The notes under the pieces: generated by a model
Told to the model about the DNA's origin: nothing
Database searches by the model: none
The model's input: only the letters and a program-made list of their open reading frames with translations
Position numbers and translations under genes: made by a program
Shown: in pieces, positions 18,583-27,358 of the stretch
Layout of the letters: each line of letters starts with the position of its first letter
Numbering within the stretch: position 1 is the first letter of the stretch
NCBI GenBank assembly: GCA_900541975.1
Contig: UQLR01000003.1
Span: 98,854-162,853 of the forward strand
DNA from: an uncultured Oscillospiraceae bacterium
Lineage (GTDB): Bacteria > Bacillota > Clostridia > Oscillospirales > Acutalibacteraceae
DNA: 64,000 nt
Direction of reading: 5' to 3'

Positions 18583-19824
18583 ATGGATATTTTAAACGGC
18601 TTTTGGGAGTCTATCGTAGGGCTGTGGCAGGCTTCGGGCCTTACCTTATTGGGGTGGCAGAACTACGTTATGATATTGGTTTCGATTGTATTAATCTATC
18701 TTGCAATTAAAAAACAGTATGAGCCTCTTTTGCTGTTGCCCATCGCGTTTGGTATGCTGCTTGTCAATCTGTTTCCTGCTATTATGGCGACTCCTTCCAC
18801 AGAACTGGTTTCTGTTACGCAGTATATGGCTGACCACGGCGGACAGGCCGGTAATTACGCAATTACTGTGCTCGATGGCGTAGAATATTATAACGTTCCA
18901 ACCAACGGCGGGTTGCTGTATTATTTATATCAGGGAGTAAAACTGGGGATATATCCACCGCTGATCTTTTTAGGCATCGGCGCTATGACGGATTTTGGCC
19001 CGCTGATTGCAAACCCCAAGAGCTTTATTTTAGGTGCAGCCGCACAGATTGGTATTTTCCTGACCTTTTTTGGAGCGGTTTTGTTGGGCTTTAATTCTCT
19101 GGAAGCGGCTTCTATTGGTATTATTGGCGGTGCGGATGGGCCTACGGCTATTTTTGTTACCTCAAAGCTTGCACCGCATCTGCTCGGTCCGATTGCCGTT
19201 GCGGCATACTCCTACATGGCATTGGTTCCAATTATACAGCCGCCTATTATGAAAGCGTTGACCACTAAGAAGGAGCGCATGGTTGTTATGGAGCAGCTGC
19301 GCCCTGTTTCCAAGTTGGAAAAAATTATGTTTCCAATTGTTGTTGTTATTTTGGTTGCACTGTTCCTGCCGGACGCGGCGCCTTTGGTCGGTATGCTCAT
19401 GTTGGGCAATCTTTTCCGTGAAAGCGGCGTTGTAGACAGAATTTTTAAAACAGCGCAAAACGAACTTATGAATATAGTAACGATCTTCCTTGGCGTTACG
19501 GTGGGGGCTACAGCGACAGGTGAGGTTTTCTTAAGCGTGGATACCCTCAAGATCATTCTTCTGGGCTTGATTGCATTTGCCCTGGGCACCGCGTTTGGCG
19601 TATTGTTTGGAAAGCTTATGTACAAACTTACCGGCGGAAAGGTTAATCCGCTGATCGGTGCTGCAGGTGTTTCGGCTGTACCGATGGCTGCTCGCGTTGC
19701 ACAGAAGGTTGGGCAAAAGGACAACCCGGGAAATTTCCTTTTAATGCACGCCATGGGGCCAAATGTTGCAGGCGTTATTGGTTCTGCTGTTGCGGCTGGC
19801 GTTTTGATCAGCGTTTTAGGATAA
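18583..19824 (+). CDS. oadB: sodium-pump decarboxylase beta subunit (OadB/GcdB/MmdB family)
   Basis: A 413-residue multi-spanning protein that couples decarboxylation of a carboxybiotin group to Na+ export. Hallmarks are [15 protein letters not shown], which carries a key Asp, and the C-terminal [20 protein letters not shown]. The start is put at 18583 ([10 protein letters not shown]) because GGAAAGGA lies upstream and residues before it are not family-like. The alpha (carboxyltransferase) and biotin-carrier genes are not in the window, so the substrate (oxaloacetate, glutaconyl-CoA or methylmalonyl-CoA) cannot be decided. Confidence 0.94.
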   Translation: MDILNGFWESIVGLWQASGLTLLGWQNYVMILVSIVLIYLAIKKQYEPLLLLPIAFGMLLVNLFPAIMATPSTELVSVTQYMADHGGQAGNYAITVLDGVEYYNVPTNGGLLYYLYQGVKLGIYPPLIFLGIGAMTDFGPLIANPKSFILGAAAQIGIFLTFFGAVLLGFNSLEAASIGIIGGADGPTAIFVTSKLAPHLLGPIAVAAYSYMALVPIIQPPIMKALTTKKERMVVMEQLRPVSKLEKIMFPIVVVILVALFLPDAAPLVGMLMLGNLFRESGVVDRIFKTAQNELMNIVTIFLGVTVGATATGEVFLSVDTLKIILLGLIAFALGTAFGVLFGKLMYKLTGGKVNPLIGAAGVSAVPMAARVAQKVGQKDNPGNFLLMHAMGPNVAGVIGSAVAAGVLISVLG

Positions 19825-19846
19825 TTGCCTGTATTTCTGAAAAAAT

Positions 19847-19885
19847 AAGCACAGAGCAAAAAGCAAGGCTCTGTGCTTTTCTTTG
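19847..19885 (+). terminator. terminator of oadGB
   Basis: AAGCACAGAGC (19847-19857) pairs with GCTCTGTGCTT (19868-19878), followed by TTCTTTG. Confidence 0.85.
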
Positions 19886-19974
19886 TAACGCTGTCACGAA
19901 ATCAAAATGTATACAGACAAGGCAAAATAACACGGACTTCGACATGATAATTCCATTTTGTCATTAAAAAACAT

Positions 19975-20001
19975 TTGTGTTTTGGTAAAATAATATATAA
20001 T
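19975..20001 (+). promoter_or_regulatory. possible promoter of the cpsC/cpsD-like pair
   Basis: TTGTGT (19975-19980), 15-base spacer, TATAAT (19996-20001). The -10 is perfect, but the spacing is short. Confidence 0.45.
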
Positions 20002-20029
20002 TTATATGCGCAGGGGGTTTTTATACTAG

Positions 20030-20779
20030 ATGAAAAGAGAAATTACCATAAATGAAATTTTAAAAATGCTTCGGGCGCATATTAAGCTGATTATTATTAT
20101 TACGCTGGTCGGCGGCATTTTAGCATATGCGTATTCTGCATATATGATTACGCCGATGTACAGCACATCCACCTTGCTGTATGTTACAAATTCAGAAGAA
20201 TTGCCGGGGGATTCTGCTATTACAAGCAGCACGGATAATACGGATTCCAGCGAAGTGCAAAAGTCCGGTTCCAATGATATTATTATTTCTTCCAGGATTG
20301 CCCAGGTGTGCACGACGCTTTTTAAAACAGATTTAATGATGAGCGAACTGATTGAATATCTGGATTTGTCGCTTTCACCCGGACAGCTTAAAGGTATGAT
20401 TTCTATCACTGCTTCGGAAGACACACAGTTTTTACACGTGAGTGTAACCGGCACCGAACCGGAAACGGCGGCAAAAATTGCAAATGCATTTCCCGCGGCG
20501 GCCCAGGATTTGTATAAACTTTTTTTCCCTTATGGCCAAATTATCGTTGCAGATAAGGCCGGCGTTCCAACAACGCCTTCATCTCCGGATATTAAAAAAA
20601 ATACGCTTTTCGGTTTAGCCGGAGGTTTGGTGCTTTCTGTATTGCTTGCCCTGTTCCTTGAGGTGATTGATACGACCGTCAAGCCTGGGGATGATCTGTA
20701 TAAAATGTATGGGATTCCTGTTTTTGCCGGGATTGTGGATATTGAATCGGAAGGAAAAGGAAAGGGAAAGAAAAAATGA
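20030..20779 (+). CDS. Wzz-type polysaccharide co-polymerase / tyrosine-kinase activator (CpsC/YveK-like)
   Basis: A 249-residue membrane protein that sets exopolysaccharide chain length and activates its partner BY-kinase. It has an N-terminal transmembrane helix (about 18-40, IKLIIIITLVGGILAYAYSA), an extracytoplasmic Wzz domain and a second helix (about 185-205) preceded by the proline-rich PTTPSSPD motif. The short cytoplasmic C terminus (GKGKGKKK) should contact the kinase. The stop overlaps the kinase start by 4 bases. No glycosyltransferase, flippase or polymerase genes follow, which is unusual. Confidence 0.85.
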   Translation: MKREITINEILKMLRAHIKLIIIITLVGGILAYAYSAYMITPMYSTSTLLYVTNSEELPGDSAITSSTDNTDSSEVQKSGSNDIIISSRIAQVCTTLFKTDLMMSELIEYLDLSLSPGQLKGMISITASEDTQFLHVSVTGTEPETAAKIANAFPAAAQDLYKLFFPYGQIIVADKAGVPTTPSSPDIKKNTLFGLAGGLVLSVLLALFLEVIDTTVKPGDDLYKMYGIPVFAGIVDIESEGKGKGKKK

Positions 20780-21492
20780 AAATAAGCCTTCGCAGGAAAA
20801 AGATCAATCTGGAAAAGACCAAAAATGTAATCAATGATAACAGCCGTTTTGCCGTGATAGAGGGATATAAAATTGCACGGACTAACCTGATGTTTTCCAT
20901 CGCTGCGTCCGACAGGAAATTTGTGGCGTTTACAAGCTGGTCAAAGGGTGAGGGGAAAAGCACGGCAACAGCGAATATGGCAATTTCTCTTTCCAAAATG
21001 GGAAAGCGTGTATTGTTAATTGACGCAGACCTGCGCAAGCCTAATATTCATAATTTGTTAAAGCTTGGAAACGAAAGCGGCTTTTCTGAAGTGCTGGGCA
21101 AGTTTAAAGATATGGATGAAGTGATTCATTCTCAGGTGTTGCCTTGCTTAGACATTGTTACATCCGGACCAATTCCACCAAATCCGTCGGAACTTTTGGG
21201 TTCTGCCCAGGTTAAGGATATTTTTGAACGGCTGGAAAGCAACTATGATTACATTTTGCTCGACACGCCGCCGATCGGTCTTGTAACAGATGCCCTGATG
21301 CTCAAGGATTATATTGCGGGGTATGTTGTGGTGATCCGTGAGCGGTCCACTACGCATGGAGATATAGAAAAACTTATACGGAATATAAAGCTGGCGGACA
21401 GTCAGATTCTTGGTTTTTTAGAAGTAGGTTGTAAAATCCACGATGGCAAGCGCCGCAGCAAAGTAGGATATAATTATTATTACAGAACATGA
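20776..21492 (+). CDS. BY-type tyrosine kinase (CpsD/YwqD-like)
   Basis: A 238-residue cytoplasmic autophosphorylating kinase. The Walker A is SKGEGKSTATANMA, Walker A' VLLIDADLRKP and Walker B YILLDTPPIG. The C terminus is a short tyrosine cluster (YNYYYRT) that is the expected autophosphorylation site. The ATGA overlap with the CpsC-like gene marks the split kinase/activator arrangement of Bacillota. Its usual phosphatase (CpsB/YwqE) and polysaccharide genes are absent here. A terminator follows. Confidence 0.9.
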   Translation: MKISLRRKKINLEKTKNVINDNSRFAVIEGYKIARTNLMFSIAASDRKFVAFTSWSKGEGKSTATANMAISLSKMGKRVLLIDADLRKPNIHNLLKLGNESGFSEVLGKFKDMDEVIHSQVLPCLDIVTSGPIPPNPSELLGSAQVKDIFERLESNYDYILLDTPPIGLVTDALMLKDYIAGYVVVIRERSTTHGDIEKLIRNIKLADSQILGFLEVGCKIHDGKRRSKVGYNYYYRT

Positions 21493-21518
21493 TGGGAAGA
21501 GGAATTTACAGAAACAGC

Positions 21519-21546
21519 AAAAGGCCGGGATTTCCGGCCTTTTCTA
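21519..21546 (+). terminator. terminator of the cpsC/cpsD-like pair
   Basis: AAAAGGCCGG (21519-21528) pairs with CCGGCCTTTT (21534-21543), ending in TTTTCT. Confidence 0.85.
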
Positions 21547-21708
21547 TTGCGTGTGGAAATTATACCTCCGGCCCAATACCTTTTAAAATAAAAAATATAT
21601 AACAGGAATGTATTTTTGGAGAGAATGCCGTAAATAAGCACAGAAAAAAATAGCATTTGTCTGTTAAAGCCAATAAAGTAACAAATTTGCAGGAAAAATA
21701 AATAAAAC

Positions 21709-21737
21709 TTGCATTTTTAAATTGAAAGTATTAAAAT
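21709..21737 (+). promoter_or_regulatory. promoter of the aminotransferase gene
   Basis: -35 TTGCAT (21709-21714), 17-base spacer, -10 TAAAAT (21732-21737). Confidence 0.65.
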
Positions 21738-21785
21738 ATGATACAGTTTACAAATAAAGTTGCATTTGGATAAGGGGAGTGCATC

Positions 21786-23066
21786 ATGAAAAGCTTTTTA
21801 AGCTTGTCCAGACAAGAACTTTTGACATTGCAGGCGGCTCTGGAAAAAGAATATAGTGCGTATCAGCAGAAAAATTTGAAGCTGGATATGTCCAGAGGGA
21901 AGCCCGGTAATGAACAGCTTGAAATATCACAGCCAATGCTGGATATTGTCAGCAGCAGTTCCGACTGCAAAACGCGCGATGGACTGGATTGCCGCAATTA
22001 CGGCCTTTTGGATGGGTTGCCGTCCATTAAAGAACTGTTTTCTGTTATGCTGGAGGTAGCTCCGGAAAATATTATGGTTGGTGGTAATTCCAGCCTGAAT
22101 ATGATGTTTGACACAATTGCATGCATAATGACAGCCGGAATTGGCGGATGTACGCCTTGGTGTAAACTGGACAGGGTAAAGTTTTTGTGCCCTGTACCCG
22201 GCTATGACCGGCATTTTGGTATTACTGAGTACTTTGGGATTGAAATGCTTCCGGTTCCTATGACAGATGAAGGTCCGGATATGGATTTGGTCGAAGAACT
22301 GGTTTCTTCTGACGACTCGATTAAGGGGATATGGTGTGTGCCGAAGTACTCTAATCCGCAGGGGATTACGTATTCGGACGAAACCGTTCGGCGCTTTGCA
22401 AAATTAAAACCTGCGGCAAAGGATTTCCGCATTATGTGGGATAACGCATATTGTGTGCATGATATTACCGACCATTCTGATAAGCTGCTAAGTATCATGG
22501 GCGAGTGTGAGAAAAACGGAACGGAGGATTTGCCTGTTTTGTTTTGCTCCACTTCAAAGATTACTTTTCCTGGCTCCGGCGTTGCAGCCATGGCGGCGTC
22601 TAAAGCCAATATGCGGGTTTTTAAGGAGCGCTATAAATATCAAACAATTGGCTTTGACAAAATTAATATGCTCAGACATATGCTTTTTTTTAAAAATATG
22701 GATGGTGTGCTTTCGCATATGCAGAAACACAAAAAAATTTTAGCGCCAAAATTTCAATCTGTTCTTGAACATTTGGAAAATAGCCTTTCCGGTACGGATA
22801 CTGCGACATGGATTACCCCAAACGGCGGTTATTTTGTCAGTGTAGATGTTATGGAGGGGTGTGCAAAGCGTGTTGTGCAGCTTTGCAAGGAAGCCGGTGT
22901 TGTTTTAACGGGCGCGGGAGCTACCTTCCCATACGGAAAAGATCCCAAGGACAGCAATATACGGATTGCGCCGACTTATCCGCCGGTGGACGAACTGAAT
23001 ATCGCTATGGACCTTTTCTGCCTCTGCGTAAAAATGGCGGCTGTGGAAAAGCTCTTATGTCGATAA
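21786..23066 (+). CDS. PLP-dependent aminotransferase, Aminotran_MocR (aspartate aminotransferase-like) family
   Basis: A 426-residue fold-type I transaminase. The start contains KLDMSRGKPGNEQLE and YGLLDGLPSIKELF of the PF12897 family, and GGNSSLNMMFD is the phosphate-binding turn. FCSTSKITFPGSGVA carries the Schiff-base lysine. SNIRIAPTYPPVDEL near the end has the arginine that binds the substrate carboxylate. Corynebacterial members of this family act as aspartate aminotransferases, so aspartate/2-oxoglutarate is a reasonable guess. Monocistronic, with its own promoter and a GGGGAG site. Confidence 0.9.
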   Translation: MKSFLSLSRQELLTLQAALEKEYSAYQQKNLKLDMSRGKPGNEQLEISQPMLDIVSSSSDCKTRDGLDCRNYGLLDGLPSIKELFSVMLEVAPENIMVGGNSSLNMMFDTIACIMTAGIGGCTPWCKLDRVKFLCPVPGYDRHFGITEYFGIEMLPVPMTDEGPDMDLVEELVSSDDSIKGIWCVPKYSNPQGITYSDETVRRFAKLKPAAKDFRIMWDNAYCVHDITDHSDKLLSIMGECEKNGTEDLPVLFCSTSKITFPGSGVAAMAASKANMRVFKERYKYQTIGFDKINMLRHMLFFKNMDGVLSHMQKHKKILAPKFQSVLEHLENSLSGTDTATWITPNGGYFVSVDVMEGCAKRVVQLCKEAGVVLTGAGATFPYGKDPKDSNIRIAPTYPPVDELNIAMDLFCLCVKMAAVEKLLCR

Positions 23067-23133
23067 GCAAAGAAAATATCTAGCATATTTACACAAATTT
23101 ACCGAGATATAGTAGAATTCCAACTGCTTTGCA

Positions 23134-23162
23134 TTGACTTTTCGCATAAATAATCCTATAAT
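23134..23162 (+). promoter_or_regulatory. sigma-A-type promoter of secD-secF
   Basis: -35 TTGACT (23134-23139), 17-base spacer, perfect -10 TATAAT (23157-23162). The expected start (about 23169) falls inside the left arm of the following hairpin. Confidence 0.85.
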
Positions 23163-23163
23163 T

Positions 23164-23211
23164 AACTCTGTTACGTCCGTGTTATTTCACAGCTTAACAG
23201 AGTTGTTTTTT
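23164..23211 (+). terminator. terminator hairpin overlapping the secD start point
   Basis: AACTCTGTTA (23164-23173) pairs perfectly with TAACAGAGTT (23195-23204), then GTTTTTTA. It probably ends transcripts from the aminotransferase gene. Transcripts starting at the secD promoter would lack the outer half of the left arm. Confidence 0.75.
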
Positions 23212-23247
23212 AGCACAGATTGATTTTTTGTATTGGAGGACATATAC

Positions 23248-24642
23248 ATGAAACGAGTGGCAAAGCCAGTATTCTTCATTGTTTTCCTCCTGATCCTTTT
23301 ATTCAGTTACACCGCCATATTTGGTTTTTCTACCCAATATGGCGACATTAAGACCACCTGGATCAAAGGGATAGGGGATATCCGATGGGGAATAGACATT
23401 AAAGGCGGCGTTGAAGCTACCTTTAAACCGGCAGGCGATGTGGATGCAACCGACGAGGAGCTGGATAGTGCAAAGGCGATTATCGAAACCAGAATGGTTT
23501 CCAACAACATAACGGACTATGAGCTGTATGCAGACTATACTACAGATCGTATTATAGTGCGTTATCCCTGGAAGGAAGATGAAAAGGATTTTGACCCGGA
23601 AGAGGCAATCCAGGAAATTTCTGCCACCGCACAATTAACCTTTCGGCCCGGCAATTCTTATGCAACAACAGATATTGATGCTGACGGAAACCCGGTGTAT
23701 AAAACCCCGACGGGAGATTCAGAAGAAATTCTAATGGATGGCAGCAATGTGGAAAGTGCGCAGGCAGGGATTGATACATCCAGCGGAGCCAATAATTATA
23801 TTGTTTCCTTAAAGTTAAAAAATGCCGATCTGTTTGCAGATATTACTGAGCAATACCAGGGACAGACCGTTTCTATCTGGATGGATGATATTATGCTCTC
23901 TGCACCAACGGTGAATGCTGTTATTACAGACGGAAATGCAATGATTGAAGGAGACTTTACAGCGGAGGAAGCTTCGCAGCTTGCTATGCAGATTAATGCG
24001 GGTGCACTGCCTTTTGAACTGGAAACCGCAAGCTTTGGTTCTGTCAGCCCAACGCTGGGATCGTCTTCCCTGACAGCCATGGCCTATGCCGGCGTAGTTG
24101 CGTTTATCATTATTGCGTTGTTTATGCTGATTATGTACAGGCTGCCCGGGTTTATTGCCGTGATTGCGCTGCTTGGACAAATGGGGCTTTCTATTGCGGC
24201 GATTTCCGGCTATTTTTCGATATTTCCTAGTTTTACAATGACCCTGCCCGGCGTTGCCGGATTAATCCTTTCCATTGGTATGGGTGTGGATGCAAATGTT
24301 ATAACCGCGGAGCGTGTAAAGGAAGAGCTTAAAAGTGGAAAGACGCTAGACGGTGCGATTGACAAGGGAACAAAAAGCAGTTTTTCTGCCATATTTGACG
24401 GGAATGTTACCGTGATCATTGTTTCCATTATTCTTTTACTTGTATTTGGCCCGTCCAATATTCTTTCCATGATTTTTGGTCCGTCTACTACAGGTATCAT
24501 TTATTCCTTTGGATACACGCTTTTGATTGGCGTAATTTCCAACTTTATTATGGGTGTAGGCGCTGCAAGGCTTATGCTTAGATCTATCTCCGGATATAAA
24601 ATTGTGCGGAAAAAAGTATTGTTCGGAGGTGCTGGGAAATGA
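23248..24642 (+). CDS. secD: protein translocase subunit SecD
   Basis: A 464-residue RND-family membrane protein that uses the proton or sodium gradient to help late stages of Sec export. The N-terminal helix is followed by the motif DIRWGIDIKGGVEATF (D1-type) and an extracytoplasmic domain. The five-helix C-terminal block includes SLTAMAYAGVVAF and ILSIGMGVDANVITAERVKEE with the conserved Asp. The start at 23248 follows GGAGG. The stop overlaps secF by 4 bases. Confidence 0.95.
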   Translation: MKRVAKPVFFIVFLLILLFSYTAIFGFSTQYGDIKTTWIKGIGDIRWGIDIKGGVEATFKPAGDVDATDEELDSAKAIIETRMVSNNITDYELYADYTTDRIIVRYPWKEDEKDFDPEEAIQEISATAQLTFRPGNSYATTDIDADGNPVYKTPTGDSEEILMDGSNVESAQAGIDTSSGANNYIVSLKLKNADLFADITEQYQGQTVSIWMDDIMLSAPTVNAVITDGNAMIEGDFTAEEASQLAMQINAGALPFELETASFGSVSPTLGSSSLTAMAYAGVVAFIIIALFMLIMYRLPGFIAVIALLGQMGLSIAAISGYFSIFPSFTMTLPGVAGLILSIGMGVDANVITAERVKEELKSGKTLDGAIDKGTKSSFSAIFDGNVTVIIVSIILLLVFGPSNILSMIFGPSTTGIIYSFGYTLLIGVISNFIMGVGAARLMLRSISGYKIVRKKVLFGGAGK

Positions 24643-25595
24643 AAAAAATAAAGAACTTTATTGGCCATACAAAAATTTTCTTTGGCATCTCTATTACACT
24701 TTTTGTAATTGGCATTGTGTGCAATATTATTTTTGGGACACAAATGGATATTCAGTTTACAGGCGGTGCAATTATAGAATACAGTTACACCGGCCAGGTA
24801 AATGAAGAGCAGCTTAAGACATTTCTGCAGAACGAAACAACGGATAAGGTAAGCTTTACCATCAGCAAAAATCTGATAGCAGGGGACACAAATGCCGACA
24901 CGCACGAAGGCTACGTGATTGCCGTACAGTTCCCCGGAAATGAAGCGATCAGCCTGGAAGAGCAGCAGGCCTTGACGGAAAAACTGCAGGAAACATACGC
25001 GGATAATAACTTCCAGTACAGTGAATCCAATTCGGTAGAACCCTCAATGGGTTGGAACTTTTTCCTGAAATGTATGACTGCGGTGGCGATTGCATGTGTG
25101 TTGATGGTGTTGTATGTAACGCTTCGCTTTAAGAAAATCAGCGGGCTTTCTGCCGGCGTAATGGCATTGATTGCGTTATTGCATGATGTAATTATGGTAT
25201 ATTTCTGTTTTATTGTTTTCAGGATGCCGCTGGACAGCAATTTTATTGCGGTTGTTTTGATGATTCTTGGATACTCTTTGAACGATACGATTGTTATTTA
25301 CGACAGGGTCAGAGAAAATCAGTCGCTCTTGGGCAATAAAACAACACCGGCTGAACTGTTTAATATCAGTGCTACGCAAGTGTTGAAAAGAACGATATGT
25401 ACTTCCCTGACAACGTTGATCGCAATTGCTTGCGTGCTGGTTGTTTCATTGATCTTTAACCTTTCTTCCGTAGTATCCTTTGCGTTGCCCATGATGGTCG
25501 GCGTTATTGTAGGTTGCTATTCTTCTCTGTGTATAGCAGGGCCGCTCTGGGTAATTTGGCAAAATCATAAGATGGGGAAAAAGAGTAAATCTTAA
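24639..25595 (+). CDS. secF: protein translocase subunit SecF
   Basis: A 318-residue partner of SecD. The N-terminal helix is followed by MDIQFTGGAIIEYSYTG, and the C-terminal six-helix region has the SecF signature ILGYSLNDTIVIYDRVREN and RTICTSLTTLIAI. The ATGA overlap with secD shows translational coupling. The two genes are separate, unlike the fused SecDF of B. subtilis. Confidence 0.95.
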   Translation: MKKIKNFIGHTKIFFGISITLFVIGIVCNIIFGTQMDIQFTGGAIIEYSYTGQVNEEQLKTFLQNETTDKVSFTISKNLIAGDTNADTHEGYVIAVQFPGNEAISLEEQQALTEKLQETYADNNFQYSESNSVEPSMGWNFFLKCMTAVAIACVLMVLYVTLRFKKISGLSAGVMALIALLHDVIMVYFCFIVFRMPLDSNFIAVVLMILGYSLNDTIVIYDRVRENQSLLGNKTTPAELFNISATQVLKRTICTSLTTLIAIACVLVVSLIFNLSSVVSFALPMMVGVIVGCYSSLCIAGPLWVIWQNHKMGKKSKS

Positions 25596-25603
25596 CAGTC
25601 GGT

Positions 25604-25633
25604 TTGACAACCAAAATTTGAATGCGATATACT
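25604..25633 (+). promoter_or_regulatory. promoter of the zinc-type ABC genes
   Basis: -35 TTGACA (25604-25609), 18-base spacer, -10 TATACT (25628-25633). The predicted start near 25640 lies inside the left arm of the secF terminator. Confidence 0.75.
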
Positions 25634-25675
25634 AAAAGGGCATACCGGGAAGGTTATGCCCTTTTCGTTTTTTAT
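25634..25675 (+). terminator. terminator of secDF, overlapping the znuC start point
   Basis: AAAAGGGCATA (25634-25644) pairs with TATGCCCTTTT (25655-25665), then CGTTTTTTATTT. Confidence 0.85.
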
Positions 25676-25721
25676 TTGTGAAATAGACTGGATTTGTTGC
25701 GCGTGGAAAGGAAGAAAGCAT

Positions 25722-26489
25722 ATGCCTTTGTTCACATGTAGAAATGTTGCCATGAGCTATGACGGCAACGTTGTGCTGAGGAATTTGAATTTTACAATTA
25801 ACCAGGGAGACTATCTGTGTATTGTTGGGGAGAATGGCTCTGGGAAAACAACGCTTATGAAAGGAATGCTGGGCCTGTTGCCGGTTTCCTGTGGCGCCTT
25901 CCAATTTTCTGAAGGGCTTGTACAAAAAGAGGTTGGGTATCTGCCGCAGCAAACGGGTATTCAGCGCGATTTCCCCGCTTCCGTTTACGAGGTAGTGCTT
26001 TCCGGGTGCCTCAATCGAAAAAGAGCGTTGCCCTTTTATACAAAAAAAGAGAAAGAGATTGCTTTACAGAACATGGAGCGGCTGTCGGTGTTGGATTTGA
26101 AAAAAAAATGTTATAGAGAACTTTCCGGCGGTCAGCAGCAGCGCGTTTTGCTTGCAAGAGCGCTATGTGCCACAAAAAAGCTTTTGATTTTGGATGAGCC
26201 TGTAACAGGGCTGGACCCCATTGCAACAAACGAGCTGTATGAATTGATTAACCGTCTGAATAAACACAATGGTATAACTGTCGTCATGGTTTCGCACGAT
26301 ATTGTCAGCGCGGTGGAATATGCCGACCATATTTTGCATTTGAGCAACAAAGCTGTTTTTTTTGGAACAACAGAGGAATATCTGCACAGCGAAATGGGAA
26401 GCCGCTTTTTATTGCATAATTGCCATTGTGAAGTTTGCACGCACAGGCAGAAAACACATAATGACCGCAGCCATATCAGCTCCACATAA
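25722..26489 (+). CDS. znuC: metal (zinc/manganese-type) ABC transporter ATP-binding protein
   Basis: A 255-residue ATPase of the ZnuC/MntB family. Walker A is GENGSGKTTLM, the signature LSGGQQQRVLLARAL, Walker B LLILDEPVTGLDP, and the switch histidine is in VMVSHDI. The last about 25 residues are rich in Cys and His (HNCHCEVCTH, then two more His), suggesting a metal-binding tail. The start at 25722 follows GGAAAGG; the longer frame would begin inside the terminator. It precedes the permease by 32 bases. No binding-protein gene (znuA) is adjacent. Confidence 0.88.
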   Translation: MPLFTCRNVAMSYDGNVVLRNLNFTINQGDYLCIVGENGSGKTTLMKGMLGLLPVSCGAFQFSEGLVQKEVGYLPQQTGIQRDFPASVYEVVLSGCLNRKRALPFYTKKEKEIALQNMERLSVLDLKKKCYRELSGGQQQRVLLARALCATKKLLILDEPVTGLDPIATNELYELINRLNKHNGITVVMVSHDIVSAVEYADHILHLSNKAVFFGTTEEYLHSEMGSRFLLHNCHCEVCTHRQKTHNDRSHISST

Positions 26490-26521
26490 GAGCCGCTGCT
26501 TTTTAGAAAGGATCTAACTTT

Positions 26522-27358
26522 ATGTTACAGACTCTTATGGAAATGTTTTCCTATTCTTTTATGTCCAGAGCCCTGATTGTGGGAATACCCGTGTCGCTGT
26601 GCGCCGCGCTGTTGGGCGTCAGCCTTGTTCTGAAGCGTTATTCCATGATTGGCGATGGATTGTCACACGTCGGCTTTGGCGCGCTTGCGATTGCAGCGGC
26701 GCTCAATTTGGCGCCGCTGGAGGTTGCAATTCCTGTGGTGGTACTTGCCGCCTTCTTGCTGCTGCGATTGAGTGAGAACAGCAAAATAAAAGGCGACGCG
26801 GCAATTGCGATTATATCCAGCAGTGCGCTTGCGATTGGCGTAATTGTTGCAACGCTCAATAAAGGAATGAATACAGATCTCAACAACTATCTGTTTGGAA
26901 GTATTCTTGCTACTACGCCGGAGGACGCCGTATTCAGCGTTGTACTTTCTGTAATTGTTATTCTTTTATTTGTTCTGTTTTACCATAAAATTTTTGCTGT
27001 GACGTTTGATGAAAATTTTGCAAAAGCAACCGGAACAAGGGCAAATTTGTATAATTTGATTATTGCGCTGCTTACTGCTCTTACCATTGTGGTAGGCATG
27101 CGTATTATGGGAACGTTGCTTATATCAAGCCTGATTATTTTTCCTTCTCTTACCTCCATGCGCCTTTGTAAGACCTTTAAGACGGTTGTTGTTTGCTCCG
27201 CGGTGCTTTCTGTTTTATGTTTTGTGGTAGGGATAACAGCATCCTTTTTGTATGAAACACCAACAGGTGCAAGTATAGTTGCAGCTAATATTATTGCGTT
27301 TTTATTATTTTGGATGATTGGTTTTTTTAAACGCAAATTTTATACAGTTAAGTTATAA
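26522..27358 (+). CDS. znuB: metal ABC transporter permease (ZnuB/MntC family)
   Basis: A 278-residue ABC-3 permease with about eight transmembrane segments. It begins with a family-typical FMSRALIVGIPVSLCAALLG and has SMIGDGLSHVGFGALA, the conserved coupling region, and GMRIMGTLLISSLIIFP. It should form the zinc or manganese channel with the preceding ATPase. GAAAGGA precedes the ATG. Its 3' end overlaps the convergent DUF4363 gene by 6 bases, and its terminator lies inside that gene. Whether the metal is Zn, Mn or Fe cannot be told. Confidence 0.92.
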   Translation: MLQTLMEMFSYSFMSRALIVGIPVSLCAALLGVSLVLKRYSMIGDGLSHVGFGALAIAAALNLAPLEVAIPVVVLAAFLLLRLSENSKIKGDAAIAIISSSALAIGVIVATLNKGMNTDLNNYLFGSILATTPEDAVFSVVLSVIVILLFVLFYHKIFAVTFDENFAKATGTRANLYNLIIALLTALTIVVGMRIMGTLLISSLIIFPSLTSMRLCKTFKTVVVCSAVLSVLCFVVGITASFLYETPTGASIVAANIIAFLLFWMIGFFKRKFYTVKL

